From a virus: a stretch of DNA of 49,633 nt. The notes under the pieces are model-generated. The model was not told the origin of the DNA and did no database searches. It saw nothing but the letters and a program-made list of their open reading frames with translations. Location: positions 1 to 49,633 of IMG/VR virus record IMGVR_UViG_3300042890_000425; one strand, given 5' to 3'. Shown here piece by piece: positions 42,547 to 49,633 of this stretch. The position numbers were made by a program, and so were the translations under genes. Numbering within the stretch: the first letter of the stretch is position 1; every line of letters begins with the position of its first letter.

Positions 42547-43511
42547 ACTGCAGCTAATTTCTTAGTTTTCAGCTTTCCTTCAAGTGTTAACAGGAGATCC
42601 TGGTTATCATCGTCAGAGAGCATCTTAATCAAATCATCTTCATCCTTAGCTACTTCAAACTCACCTTCATATATTTTACCGTTAGGTTTAGATCTATATA
42701 TGGAATGGGTGATAGCTTGCTTCACTAAGTCTTTGATATGGAGTAAGTTATCCTTCATATCTGCAAAGCGTGTGAACACTTCAACAGGATTGAGTCCTTG
42801 ATACTTACCGTTTTTAAACTCGGTTTGTTTGAGGACATTGTCTACAAGATTGTAAACTGCTTCCTCTTTAGTATCATCAGTCACAGGTAATCCCAACAAA
42901 CGTGCCACTTTTCTTTTTCTTTCAGGAGTCATTCCGTCAAACTTAACAATAGCCTTGTTAATCATTTGCTTTTTCTTGAACAGAACAGCATTCTCGATTT
43001 CATCATCAGCTACATAGAACTGAGTTTCAGCTGGATATTCACCACGCTCCCAAGCTTGATAAGAGCTTGCAATTGTTGGATGAACACGAAGCCATGAGAA
43101 GGCTAATTCCTGAAAAGGAATAGAAAGATCGAAGAAGTTATCACCATCCAAAAGTTTTACAGGCTGAACGTGCAGTGTATCACTTGTTGATGTAGACAAT
43201 CCATAGTTCCAGAAACTAGAACGAGGACCTAAGTCAACATCCCCCAATGCAGCTTGCAATTTGTCTCTAAGATTCTTAACACGCTCAGTCTCCAGTTCTC
43301 TCTCAAGAGGATCAGAGATTCTACGGATGTAACTAGCATTAGGATCAAGTCCTGTTCTGTACTGTCCATCCAATTCCTTGTAAGGATACTTAAATACCCC
43401 TGTACCAGGAATACGTGTTAGGCCTTTTAGTGAAAGACCGCCTTGCATTGTTTGAAGTTGTGAGTTGTTATACTCCTTCTTAATAGTTGAGATTTTACCT
43501 AACTTACCCAT
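42543..43511 (-). CDS. Conserved protein downstream of the major capsid gene, 322 aa
   Basis: A basic start (MGKLGKISTIKKEYNNSQ) is followed by a mixed alpha/beta body with FWNYGLSTSTSDTLHVQPVK. A helical, charged region from about 165 (VLFKKKQMINKAIVKFDGMT, PERKRKVARLLGLPV) leads to an acidic segment (DEDDLIKMLSDDDNQD) and a basic end. No catalytic motif is visible. The ATG is preceded by AAACTACAT, the same leader ending as the scaffold-type gene at 46.56 kb. It ends in TGA. Structural role inferred from place. Confidence 0.68.
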   Translation of the reverse strand: MGKLGKISTIKKEYNNSQLQTMQGGLSLKGLTRIPGTGVFKYPYKELDGQYRTGLDPNASYIRRISDPLERELETERVKNLRDKLQAALGDVDLGPRSSFWNYGLSTSTSDTLHVQPVKLLDGDNFFDLSIPFQELAFSWLRVHPTIASSYQAWERGEYPAETQFYVADDEIENAVLFKKKQMINKAIVKFDGMTPERKRKVARLLGLPVTDDTKEEAVYNLVDNVLKQTEFKNGKYQGLNPVEVFTRFADMKDNLLHIKDLVKQAITHSIYRSKPNGKIYEGEFEVAKDEDDLIKMLSDDDNQDLLLTLEGKLKTKKLAAV

Positions 43512-43539
43512 ATGTAGTTTATTTTATTTGGTTTATTCG

Positions 43540-43682
43540 CAGAGTGATTCCCACCGAAGGGACAGCGATTGGGAGACACCCCAGTCCAACCACTCTGTAA
43601 GTGAGAAGAGCTCCCCCACGGGGATGTGGGGGGCAATCTCTTCTCGATATAGGAGTCTAAGGATACTATCCTTAGAGTGGTT
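43540..43682 (-). ncRNA. Strongly structured RNA between the capsid gene and the next gene (candidate)
   Basis: The whole spacer after the capsid stop folds on paper. P1 is AACCACTCT (43588-43596 on +) with AGAGTGGTT (43674-43682). Inside it are hairpin A, CTAAGGATA with TATCCTTAG (43657-43675), and a two-step hairpin B with GAGAAGAG/CTCTTCTC (43603-43610, 43638-43645) around CCCCCAC/GTGGGGG (43613-43619, 43626-43632). A rival stem pairs CAGAGTG (43540-43546) with CACTCTG (43591-43597), using the same bases as P1. A small hairpin TCCC/GGGA lies at 43549-43562. No T-tract follows, so it is not a plain terminator. Confidence 0.6.
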
Positions 43683-43684
43683 CC

Positions 43685-45238
43685 TTAGAATTGTGGGATT
43701 TCCTCAATAAGAACTGTACGAGACAAGTCCTCAATGAATACATCACAACGATCCTTCATCCAGATTTCGTATCCTGGGAATTTGTTCGCAGAGCTCATAC
43801 CCTGAGACTTAGCAAAGCCTAAGTGGTGGCGAGTTCCATCGATATAACCCCAAGTCATAGAAGGTGCACCCTTCATACGAACTTCACGGATGTTATTAAC
43901 CAAAGAACCATCAGACATTGGAGACACGTCGAATACCATAAATACTGGAGTGCTCTTCTTGTTCTGACCGAATTCAAGGTTAGTTTGAGGAAGGTCAAGT
44001 TCTTTCAAGTGAATAAGTTCAACACGACCAGTCTCACGAGTTACCATTGCATCGAATGCAAAGTTGTAAGTGATGTGTTGTCCTTCTCCTTGCATGTAAC
44101 GGTTTCCAGAATCAGCCATGAAGGTAAGACCACTGTTCAAAGCGTCTGTCTTCAAAGCTTGTTGGAATACGTCAAAACCTGCTTCGTTAGTGTACATTTT
44201 AACACGACGGTCCTTAACATCCACACGACGATAGAACAAGTCACCAAACACTGAACGAATCAAGTTTGCAGTGAATTCTCCACGGTTGTACTGAACAAGG
44301 TTACCGTTATTACGCATTCTGTGGTAAACACCAGCAGAGGTACGCTTAAGTTCTTGCTTGCTACCGTTAGTCTTAACAGTACCAGGACGAGACCAAATCA
44401 TACGCTTAACTTTCAACTCAAGCATAGACTTACGCATCCAGAACTCAATAAATGGCTCCCATTTAACATCGTTACGAGTTAAAGGAAGTTGGTTACGACG
44501 CTGAGGTGCATATACAAGGATGTCCAAAGGACGACCTGCAGAGTCACGCATCATTTTGTCATCAGCCCACTCAGTGATTTTGTGCTCAAAACCATATGCA
44601 GAACCCAAAGATTCAAACATTGTGATTTGCTCACCCAAACGAGGAAGACCTAAAAGATCTTGATCGAACTCACCAATTGCAGCATCAACCAACTCAAGTT
44701 CAATGCCCACTTGCAAGAAGGTAGAGCTAACGAAGTCTACAGTTGGATTGTCTGTAACCAAAGTGAAGCTATAAAGGAAGCCCATGTTCCAAGGAACTGG
44801 ATCCTTAATAACGTAAAAGCGAGGACCATATTGGCGAGAACCAACAGAAACGATTGCGTTCTTAGAGAACTCGTTTGTGTCAATTACCAATTGGAACTCT
44901 TGACCATCGATACCAGGCTTGCTCAGCTCAGCTGTAGCAGCAGGGATGTCGATAATCTTAGGGAATTTGTAGGGAACAGCTACTTGCCATTTCCAAGCAT
45001 CGCTATTATTATCAATGTAATAAGGCGTGCTTTTGTTGATCATGTCAAGAAAGTCGTTGCTGTAAAGAGAGCTCTGTGTGTAGAGGCTGATGATTTTCTT
45101 ATCGTAATCAGCAGGCTCAGTTGAGTGAAAGCTCTCCAGGTGGTTAGCGTCAGTTAGCTTACCCACAGCACGCTTGTCCATAGATGCGACACGAGCATAC
45201 GTGAAGCCAGTTAGACCTGGGATTGTTTGAATTGCCAT
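43685..45238 (-). CDS. Major capsid protein (HK97 fold, crAss-like)
   Basis: The 517 residues have the length and character of the crAss-like major capsid protein: an N-terminal arm (IPGLTGFTYARVASMDKRAV), a central segment with WMRKSMLELKVKRMIWSRPG, and a C-terminal part with FDVSPMSDGSLVNNIREVRM and MKDRCDVFIEDLSRTVLIEE. It follows the acidic scaffold-type gene by 26 nt, as in many tailed phages. Arg is mostly CGT, and an AAAGGA Shine-Dalgarno lies 7 nt before the ATG, both unusual here and both fitting very high expression. The structured spacer directly after the stop may protect its mRNA. Confidence 0.88.
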   Translation of the reverse strand: MAIQTIPGLTGFTYARVASMDKRAVGKLTDANHLESFHSTEPADYDKKIISLYTQSSLYSNDFLDMINKSTPYYIDNNSDAWKWQVAVPYKFPKIIDIPAATAELSKPGIDGQEFQLVIDTNEFSKNAIVSVGSRQYGPRFYVIKDPVPWNMGFLYSFTLVTDNPTVDFVSSTFLQVGIELELVDAAIGEFDQDLLGLPRLGEQITMFESLGSAYGFEHKITEWADDKMMRDSAGRPLDILVYAPQRRNQLPLTRNDVKWEPFIEFWMRKSMLELKVKRMIWSRPGTVKTNGSKQELKRTSAGVYHRMRNNGNLVQYNRGEFTANLIRSVFGDLFYRRVDVKDRRVKMYTNEAGFDVFQQALKTDALNSGLTFMADSGNRYMQGEGQHITYNFAFDAMVTRETGRVELIHLKELDLPQTNLEFGQNKKSTPVFMVFDVSPMSDGSLVNNIREVRMKGAPSMTWGYIDGTRHHLGFAKSQGMSSANKFPGYEIWMKDRCDVFIEDLSRTVLIEEIPQF

Positions 45239-45245
45239 TTTGTTA

Positions 45246-45251
45246 TCCTTT
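45246..45251 (-). promoter_or_regulatory. Shine-Dalgarno AAAGGA before the capsid gene
   Basis: The minus strand reads AAAGGA, 7 nt, ATG. Most other starts in the window have only AT-rich leaders, so this site sets the capsid gene apart. Confidence 0.6.
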
Positions 45252-45264
45252 TATTTATTAAAAT

Positions 45265-46557
45265 TTATAAGAACCATGAATTTTGTTTGGCTGGTTGACC
45301 ACTAACACTGCTTGTCTTAGTTTTAGTCACCTGTCTAGCCACTTCCCCAAACAGCTCGTTTGATTTCTTTGAAACGCCTGTTCTTTGGATGGTAGATAGG
45401 GTGGGATCTTTTTCTAGGATTTTAAGCAGGAGGGCAACTTTCACCTTTGTTGCATGGTTCTCAGGTCTCTTCAATTCCAAGATGGTTTTGTCGAAATCAG
45501 TGAGGGTCTCACCGCTTGCTGTCTTGTATTTATCTACCAGCAGGAAGTCTTGTAGTTCGTTTGCCAACTTGGGATTGATGGGTATTCCATCAAACTCCTT
45601 AGATTTCAGTTTGTCCTGTAGGACTCCCTGAACATTCTGGATGTATTGGTTTTTTACTGCTTGTTTTTGTTGGAGCTCTTGTTCAGCTTTTTGCTCCATT
45701 TGAGCAAGTTTCTGGGCTTCCTTCTTAACAAGCACTTTATGGTGTTTTGTAGCTACGCTCTCAAGATCACCATAGTTTTTGAGTCTTTCCACCTCAGTAT
45801 CAATGTCTTCGGTTTCAAAACCCTGGTCAGCTAATGCTTGCTTGATCACTCTCACTTGATTGCTTTCTTGTGAAAGGTCCATTTCAGAAAAGCCCACCAC
45901 GTTATTATATGTACCAAAATATTCTTTTGGACTAACGCCTTTAACGAATATAGCCTCGAACGCTTGTTGATAATCCTCGCCAAACTGACCAATGAAGTTT
46001 TGCACCATCTCAACTGCTCCTTTTTTCTTCTCACTTTGGAAGCGTTCAAGGAACTCTTCAGGAGTGGAGATGTTTACATCTTCCTCATCCTCATCTTGTG
46101 AAAACACACCAAGTTTGAAAAGGTCACGAGACAAAGCTGTGAATTGACTCACTTGCTCTTCTCCTTCACCATCTTCATTCTCGTTTTCTTCTGCAGCAGG
46201 AGTAGCTTCAGCTGCTGGTGCAGCAGGAGCTTTCTTCTTAACTGGTTGAGGATCAACCTCTTCTGAATCTTCTTCTCCATCAGTGTTATCACCGAGGAAG
46301 CTTGATATGAGATCTTGACCAGTGAATTCTTCACCATCTGCTTTAGGAACAACTTCTTTTCCTTTAGGAACATCGGGTTTTGGATCTGGAGCAGGGGGCT
46401 CAGCAGTTTTTACAATCTTCTGGATATCATCAGGATTGCCTGTTGATGTCTCAGGAGACATAAGATCGTTGAGGAGCTCTGCACCTCCAGGTCCCATCTC
46501 CATAGTATTTTCAATACTAAAGTTACCGAATGACGGGGTATCTAGGTTCTCAGCCAT
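45265..46557 (-). CDS. Acidic scaffolding-type protein, 430 aa
   Basis: The N-terminal half is highly acidic with Pro/Ala/Lys linkers (EEVDPQPVKKKAPAAPAAEA, EENENEDGEGEEQ). The C-terminal half is helical and coiled (EAQKLAQMEQKAEQELQQKQ) and ends in a Lys/Ser-rich basic tail. Low complexity, an acidic N-part, a helical C-part and the place directly before the capsid gene all fit a scaffold that is removed or expelled during packaging. There is no protease motif. It opens the head operon, 32 nt from a promoter-like site. Confidence 0.75.
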   Translation of the reverse strand: MAENLDTPSFGNFSIENTMEMGPGGAELLNDLMSPETSTGNPDDIQKIVKTAEPPAPDPKPDVPKGKEVVPKADGEEFTGQDLISSFLGDNTDGEEDSEEVDPQPVKKKAPAAPAAEATPAAEENENEDGEGEEQVSQFTALSRDLFKLGVFSQDEDEEDVNISTPEEFLERFQSEKKKGAVEMVQNFIGQFGEDYQQAFEAIFVKGVSPKEYFGTYNNVVGFSEMDLSQESNQVRVIKQALADQGFETEDIDTEVERLKNYGDLESVATKHHKVLVKKEAQKLAQMEQKAEQELQQKQAVKNQYIQNVQGVLQDKLKSKEFDGIPINPKLANELQDFLLVDKYKTASGETLTDFDKTILELKRPENHATKVKVALLLKILEKDPTLSTIQRTGVSKKSNELFGEVARQVTKTKTSSVSGQPAKQNSWFL

Positions 46558-46588
46558 ATGTAGTTTGTTTAAATTGGTTTTACGCGTG

Positions 46589-46619
46589 TAAAAATAGTCA
46601 GAGATTATTGAATAGCAAA
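46589..46619 (-). promoter_or_regulatory. Bacteroidota-type promoter for the head operon
   Basis: The minus strand reads TTTG (46619-46616), exactly 19 nt, TATTTTTA (46596-46589), one base off TAnnTTTG. The ATG of the scaffold-type gene is 31 nt further on, giving a normal leader that ends in AAACTACAT. Confidence 0.55.
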
Positions 46620-46649
46620 GAGTTATGCATCTATATGAATGTTTTTCAC

Positions 46650-46661
46650 ATATAATATAGC
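46650..46661 (-). repeat. 12-mer GCTATATTATAT, copy 2
   Basis: Identical to the copy at 4036-4047 and also followed by CATAACTC before the promoter core, here 22 nt on. It lies 31 nt upstream of the TTTG of the head-operon promoter. A shared regulator is possible. Confidence 0.4.
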
Positions 46662-46677
46662 ATTAATGTAAATCACT

Positions 46678-47208
46678 CTAATCAAGTTTGTTTATCACCG
46701 TGTCGTTTATAAGTCTGTAAGAGCGGATTGGGGCTAGGTCAGTGAGGGTTACCTGTTGGATTTCCACCCCCCATTTTCTAGCTTCCACTCTAGCTTTCTT
46801 CGTGAGGGTGTTATCTATCTCAGTGTCTATGCACTCATCTAGGGTTTTGTCCATGATGATGTTCTTAATAATAGACTGTGTCATATCTGATATAGCGTCC
46901 TGAGCATCATACACTTCTAATATAAATGTCTGAATATCAGCTATTCTGTACTTAATCACCCCCTTCACCACAATGTTCTGTTTGTCTTTAGTGTAAAGAC
47001 TCTGGGGGGCTAGGCTTATGGTTGTGACCACAACGTGCTGTTCCATAGGCTGATCCACAAACGGGATGCGCCAGTGGAAACCAGGTTTAACTGTTTTGTG
47101 GAACTTACCAAAGCGTAGAACAACTGCTTCCTCAAAATCTCTAACGATAAAGAAGGGAAGCAGCTGTTCAATCCACTCTGTGATTAGGTCAATTAGCCTA
47201 TCAAACAT
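46678..47208 (-). CDS. SPFH/band-7 (stomatin/HflK-like) protein, 176 aa
   Basis: The order of elements fits the SPFH domain: an N-terminal hydrophobic/amphipathic stretch (LIDLITEWIEQLLPFFIV), EEAVVLRFGKFHKTVKPGFH with IPFVD, NIVVKGVIKYRIAD, and a C-terminal KARVEARKWGVEIQQVTLTD. Usual family members are about 280-300 residues with a coiled-coil tail; this one ends right after the SPFH core. The start overlaps the portal stop by 1 nt, so it is coupled to portal translation. SPFH proteins form rings or cages at membranes, so a role at the injection site or in countering host FtsH/HflKC is possible; both are inference. Confidence 0.82.
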   Translation of the reverse strand: MFDRLIDLITEWIEQLLPFFIVRDFEEAVVLRFGKFHKTVKPGFHWRIPFVDQPMEQHVVVTTISLAPQSLYTKDKQNIVVKGVIKYRIADIQTFILEVYDAQDAISDMTQSIIKNIIMDKTLDECIDTEIDNTLTKKARVEARKWGVEIQQVTLTDLAPIRSYRLINDTVINKLD

Positions 47209-49633
47209 TATTTAGATTTTGCACCTCGGTTCTTAGCGTTCAATTTTGCTATCTCAAGGTCGTTCTTTTGATTTTCTCTAGCCACCTTCAGCTTCTCTCT
47301 TTCAATCTCAAGCTTCTGAAGATTCTGGACATTCTTACCTTGAATGTCTGCCATTTTCATTTCATAGTCTCTTGCTGTACGAGATTGTTCAGCAACAAGT
47401 TTGTTAATCTCTAGAACATCAGGGGTGCCACTCTCATCCACATCAGAGAGAGGACCTGCTTTTGATTCAGCAGCAATAAGGGCAATTTCTTTCTTATTGA
47501 TTCTATCAAGTTCATTTTGATAGTTATCATTAGCAATCTCTTGCTCTTTCTGAAGCTGAGCCTGTTGAAGCTGAGCAGCTGCAATTTCTCTCTGCTGATC
47601 AATCTGTTGCTGTTGAGTTTGCATTTGCTGATCTTGTATTTGCATTTGTCTGTCTCTCAGGTCTTTGAACACCTTCTTCATAGCTCTCATAGACTTGGTG
47701 CTGTAAAGCTCAATAACATCGTAGAGAGAGCCACCATTCTGGATAACAGCCTGAGAAAGTCCTCTAAGCTCGTCAAACATTTGCTTATCTTCAGGACGAT
47801 TTGTCAAGAACACCTTCAGGTCACGGAATTTAAGGTCAGATCCATTCACCTGTACAAAAGCAGCTTCTCCTTCATTTGTAATGTAAGAGAGAGTGGATTG
47901 AGGCTTCTTGGATTCTACATATAGAGCAGCATCTATAATTGATTGATAGAGCTGGCCCATGATATATTCGTGTGCTACAAACAGAGGTTCTGTTTGAGAA
48001 TAAGATTGTTGAACAGCTGCATTTACACCTGTAGCAGATTCACTAGCTGCCACAGATCCCATACGTTGCTTACTCATACCCACGAGCTCCCAACATTCGT
48101 TCTTGAGTTGTTGTGCTAGTGTGTAACGAGATTGTATTTCCTGCGTACGTGTGAGGTCAATGTCTCTAAACTGGTTGAAGCTAGAAGGACTCTTCAAGTT
48201 CTCAGGGCTATCGTCAATAAAGACAACACCTCTGTTACGTGCTTCCATTTCCCAGATGTCAAGAGCATCTTGAGCATCACCATCCTTTGGAACAGGAATG
48301 TGCCTGATGGATGTCAAATACACCTTACCCACTTCCTTCTCAAGGAGTTTGTAAAGCTGGTTCATACATACGTTGTACAACACCTGGAAAGGCTTCATCA
48401 AGTCAACCAGACTCTTTGCCTCTGTATTCTTCACCTCAAATGTTGTACCAATGATTGGACAATAGTTAAGAAGCTTGAACGGTTTGATATGATAGATGTC
48501 TGGTCCAATCTTTGTACCCTGATACCACTGGTTAATCCAACCCCATTCAATAGATTCTTGTGTAGGGATGGTGCCAGATTTGTAATTCTCATCTACTAGG
48601 ACAGATTGTTCATTGCCTAGTTCATCTAGATAAATGACCTTACCAATCTTTTTCTTACTTATCCAATAAGAACGAACAACAACATACTTGTATCCAAATG
48701 AGCTTACATTAGATGTAAGTCCTAAGAAGTCTTTTAGACCATCGTTGTTCTCCTTCATTTCACTCTCGATAATCATACGGGTTTGAAGGACCAGTGGATC
48801 AAACGTATCGTACATAATTGAATCTGTACCAGGTATTGCATCAGGATTACCCAAATTTGATTCACGGACATTAATTAGTCCATAGTCTTGGAGAGAACTT
48901 CTTAGATGATCAATTTCTTCTTTGGTTAGGTCAGGAATACTCTCAATGATTTCTGAAAGTTCCATAACCTGTACCGTACCAGCAGCATAAGCACCCTGAG
49001 CTCTACCTGTAGGATCAGAGATCCATTTTCTATCAGGAGTTGTAAGAAACCAAGTGTTCTTGGGGTTAGCCACCTCAATATTAAATCCAAGTTTTGAGTT
49101 ATCTTCATAAATGTGGTAAAATTCTCTTCCAGAAATTAGCAAATCACGAAATGCATCTTCGCTCTTTTCCTTCAGGTTAAACTCAGCCTTCTGACAGGTG
49201 AGTACGTGGTTAGCCCATTTCTCAGCTACAGATGTGTAGCTGTCAAGCACATCTTTCACTTGATCCATGGTGAGCTGTTGCAACTCTTCTTCATCAATCT
49301 CTTCACCTTGCATTGCAGCCTGCTGAACAATTTTCTGTTTAGCTTGACCAATTACATATTGCTGGAGAATGTCTGTCTTAAATTGTAGCTCTTCAGCTTT
49401 ACTGTCATCATCAAACGCTTTCACCCTGAATGTGTCAGGGCGTTTTGTGATTTCACCTACCAGCTCGTTCACTGGTGTGGTCATGATGGAATACATCTTT
49501 ACATACGCAGGAAGCTGAAGATCAGCTGTCATCATATCTGTAAAGCTCTTCACCTGAGGTTCTTGATAGAAGTCTTCCATCCTCAGAATACCTTTAATTA
49601 AGTCATAGTTTTTGACAAAGGTGTCACGGTTCT
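47208..49633 (-). CDS. Portal protein, 5' end outside window
   Basis: The frame is open to the right edge. Upstream of the ATG at 49580 the same frame continues (NRDTFVKNYDLIKGILR), so the true start is probably outside the window. The body has portal character: VKMYSIMTTPVNELVGEITK, WISDPTGRAQGAYA, and LVGMSKQRMGSVAASESATG in the C-terminal core. From about residue 630 (counted from that ATG) a long Gln-rich coiled coil (QMQIQDQQMQTQQQQIDQQR) leads to a Lys/Asn-rich helix, probably the barrel. It forms the DNA channel at the head-tail joint and is the docking site for the adaptor and ring proteins. It is translationally coupled to the SPFH gene. Confidence 0.85.
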   Translation of the reverse strand, partial: NRDTFVKNYDLIKGILRMEDFYQEPQVKSFTDMMTADLQLPAYVKMYSIMTTPVNELVGEITKRPDTFRVKAFDDDSKAEELQFKTDILQQYVIGQAKQKIVQQAAMQGEEIDEEELQQLTMDQVKDVLDSYTSVAEKWANHVLTCQKAEFNLKEKSEDAFRDLLISGREFYHIYEDNSKLGFNIEVANPKNTWFLTTPDRKWISDPTGRAQGAYAAGTVQVMELSEIIESIPDLTKEEIDHLRSSLQDYGLINVRESNLGNPDAIPGTDSIMYDTFDPLVLQTRMIIESEMKENNDGLKDFLGLTSNVSSFGYKYVVVRSYWISKKKIGKVIYLDELGNEQSVLVDENYKSGTIPTQESIEWGWINQWYQGTKIGPDIYHIKPFKLLNYCPIIGTTFEVKNTEAKSLVDLMKPFQVLYNVCMNQLYKLLEKEVGKVYLTSIRHIPVPKDGDAQDALDIWEMEARNRGVVFIDDSPENLKSPSSFNQFRDIDLTRTQEIQSRYTLAQQLKNECWELVGMSKQRMGSVAASESATGVNAAVQQSYSQTEPLFVAHEYIMGQLYQSIIDAALYVESKKPQSTLSYITNEGEAAFVQVNGSDLKFRDLKVFLTNRPEDKQMFDELRGLSQAVIQNGGSLYDVIELYSTKSMRAMKKVFKDLRDRQMQIQDQQMQTQQQQIDQQREIAAAQLQQAQLQKEQEIANDNYQNELDRINKKEIALIAAESKAGPLSDVDESGTPDVLEINKLVAEQSRTARDYEMKMADIQGKNVQNLQKLEIEREKLKVARENQKNDLEIAKLNAKNRGAKSK

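Noticed and set aside
1-49633. Recoded stop codons (TAG or TGA), as in some crAss-like phages
   Set aside because: Genes end cleanly in TAG (4056, 35773), TGA (26147, 42543) and TAA, with close downstream starts, so all three appear to act as stops here.
1-49633. tRNA, rRNA, integrase, transposase or attachment site
   Set aside because: None was seen on either strand. The spacers are short and filled with promoter-like, hairpin or leader sequence.

Overview
The window looks like the virion-structure region of a tailed, podovirus-type phage of the crAss-like group (order Crassvirales), most likely infecting a member of the Bacteroidota. This is a judgement from recognisable proteins, not a database search. 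The main evidence is: a crAss-type portal and HK97-fold major capsid protein; an IHF-like small ring protein next to a P22 gp4-like tail adaptor and a very large P22 gp10-like stabilization/muzzle protein; cargo-type internal proteins; and a 3,870-residue polypeptide carrying the DFDID metal-binding signature of the crAss virion RNA polymerase. Promoter-like sites fit the Bacteroidota form (TTG or TTTG, about 19-21 nt, TAnnTTTG). Most starts have AT-rich leaders without a Shine-Dalgarno. TAA, TAG and TGA all occur as terminal stops, so the standard bacterial code is in use.

Every supported gene is on the minus strand, so the region is read from right to left. Module 1 (49.6-46.7 kb) holds the portal, open at the right edge, and a 1-nt-overlapping SPFH/band-7 protein. 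Module 2 (46.6-37.9 kb) starts at its own promoter-like site. It holds an acidic scaffold candidate, the major capsid protein, a strongly structured intergenic segment, two head-associated proteins, an abundant-looking 390-aa surface protein, a hairpin, small Cys-rich proteins, a short-tail-fibre-type collar protein and a Thr-rich protein. It ends at a strong hairpin terminator.

Module 3 (37.8-23.1 kb) starts at another promoter-like site. It holds a calcineurin-type phosphoesterase, the tail ring proteins, the adaptor, the 1,871-aa stabilization/muzzle protein, two proteins sharing an N-terminal domain, and two internal proteins rich in short Gly-Gly motifs. Module 4 (23.0-4.06 kb) starts at a promoter-like site at 23.03 kb. 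It holds a cargo protein, the giant RNA polymerase polyprotein and a 1,562-aa protein with a PD-(D/E)XK nuclease signature. Module 5 (4.0 kb to the left edge) starts at a near-leaderless promoter-like site. It holds a small fibre-associated protein and a very large fibre with Gly-X-Y repeats and a YadA-head-like beta-roll, open at the left edge.

The window therefore covers capsid assembly, the tail, the injected cargo including the polymerase, and host-recognition fibres. No replication, lysis, integration, tRNA, CRISPR or insertion-sequence genes were seen. No gene-free stretch exceeds 300 bases; the longest spacers are about 173 nt each (37.75-37.93 kb and 43.51-43.68 kb).
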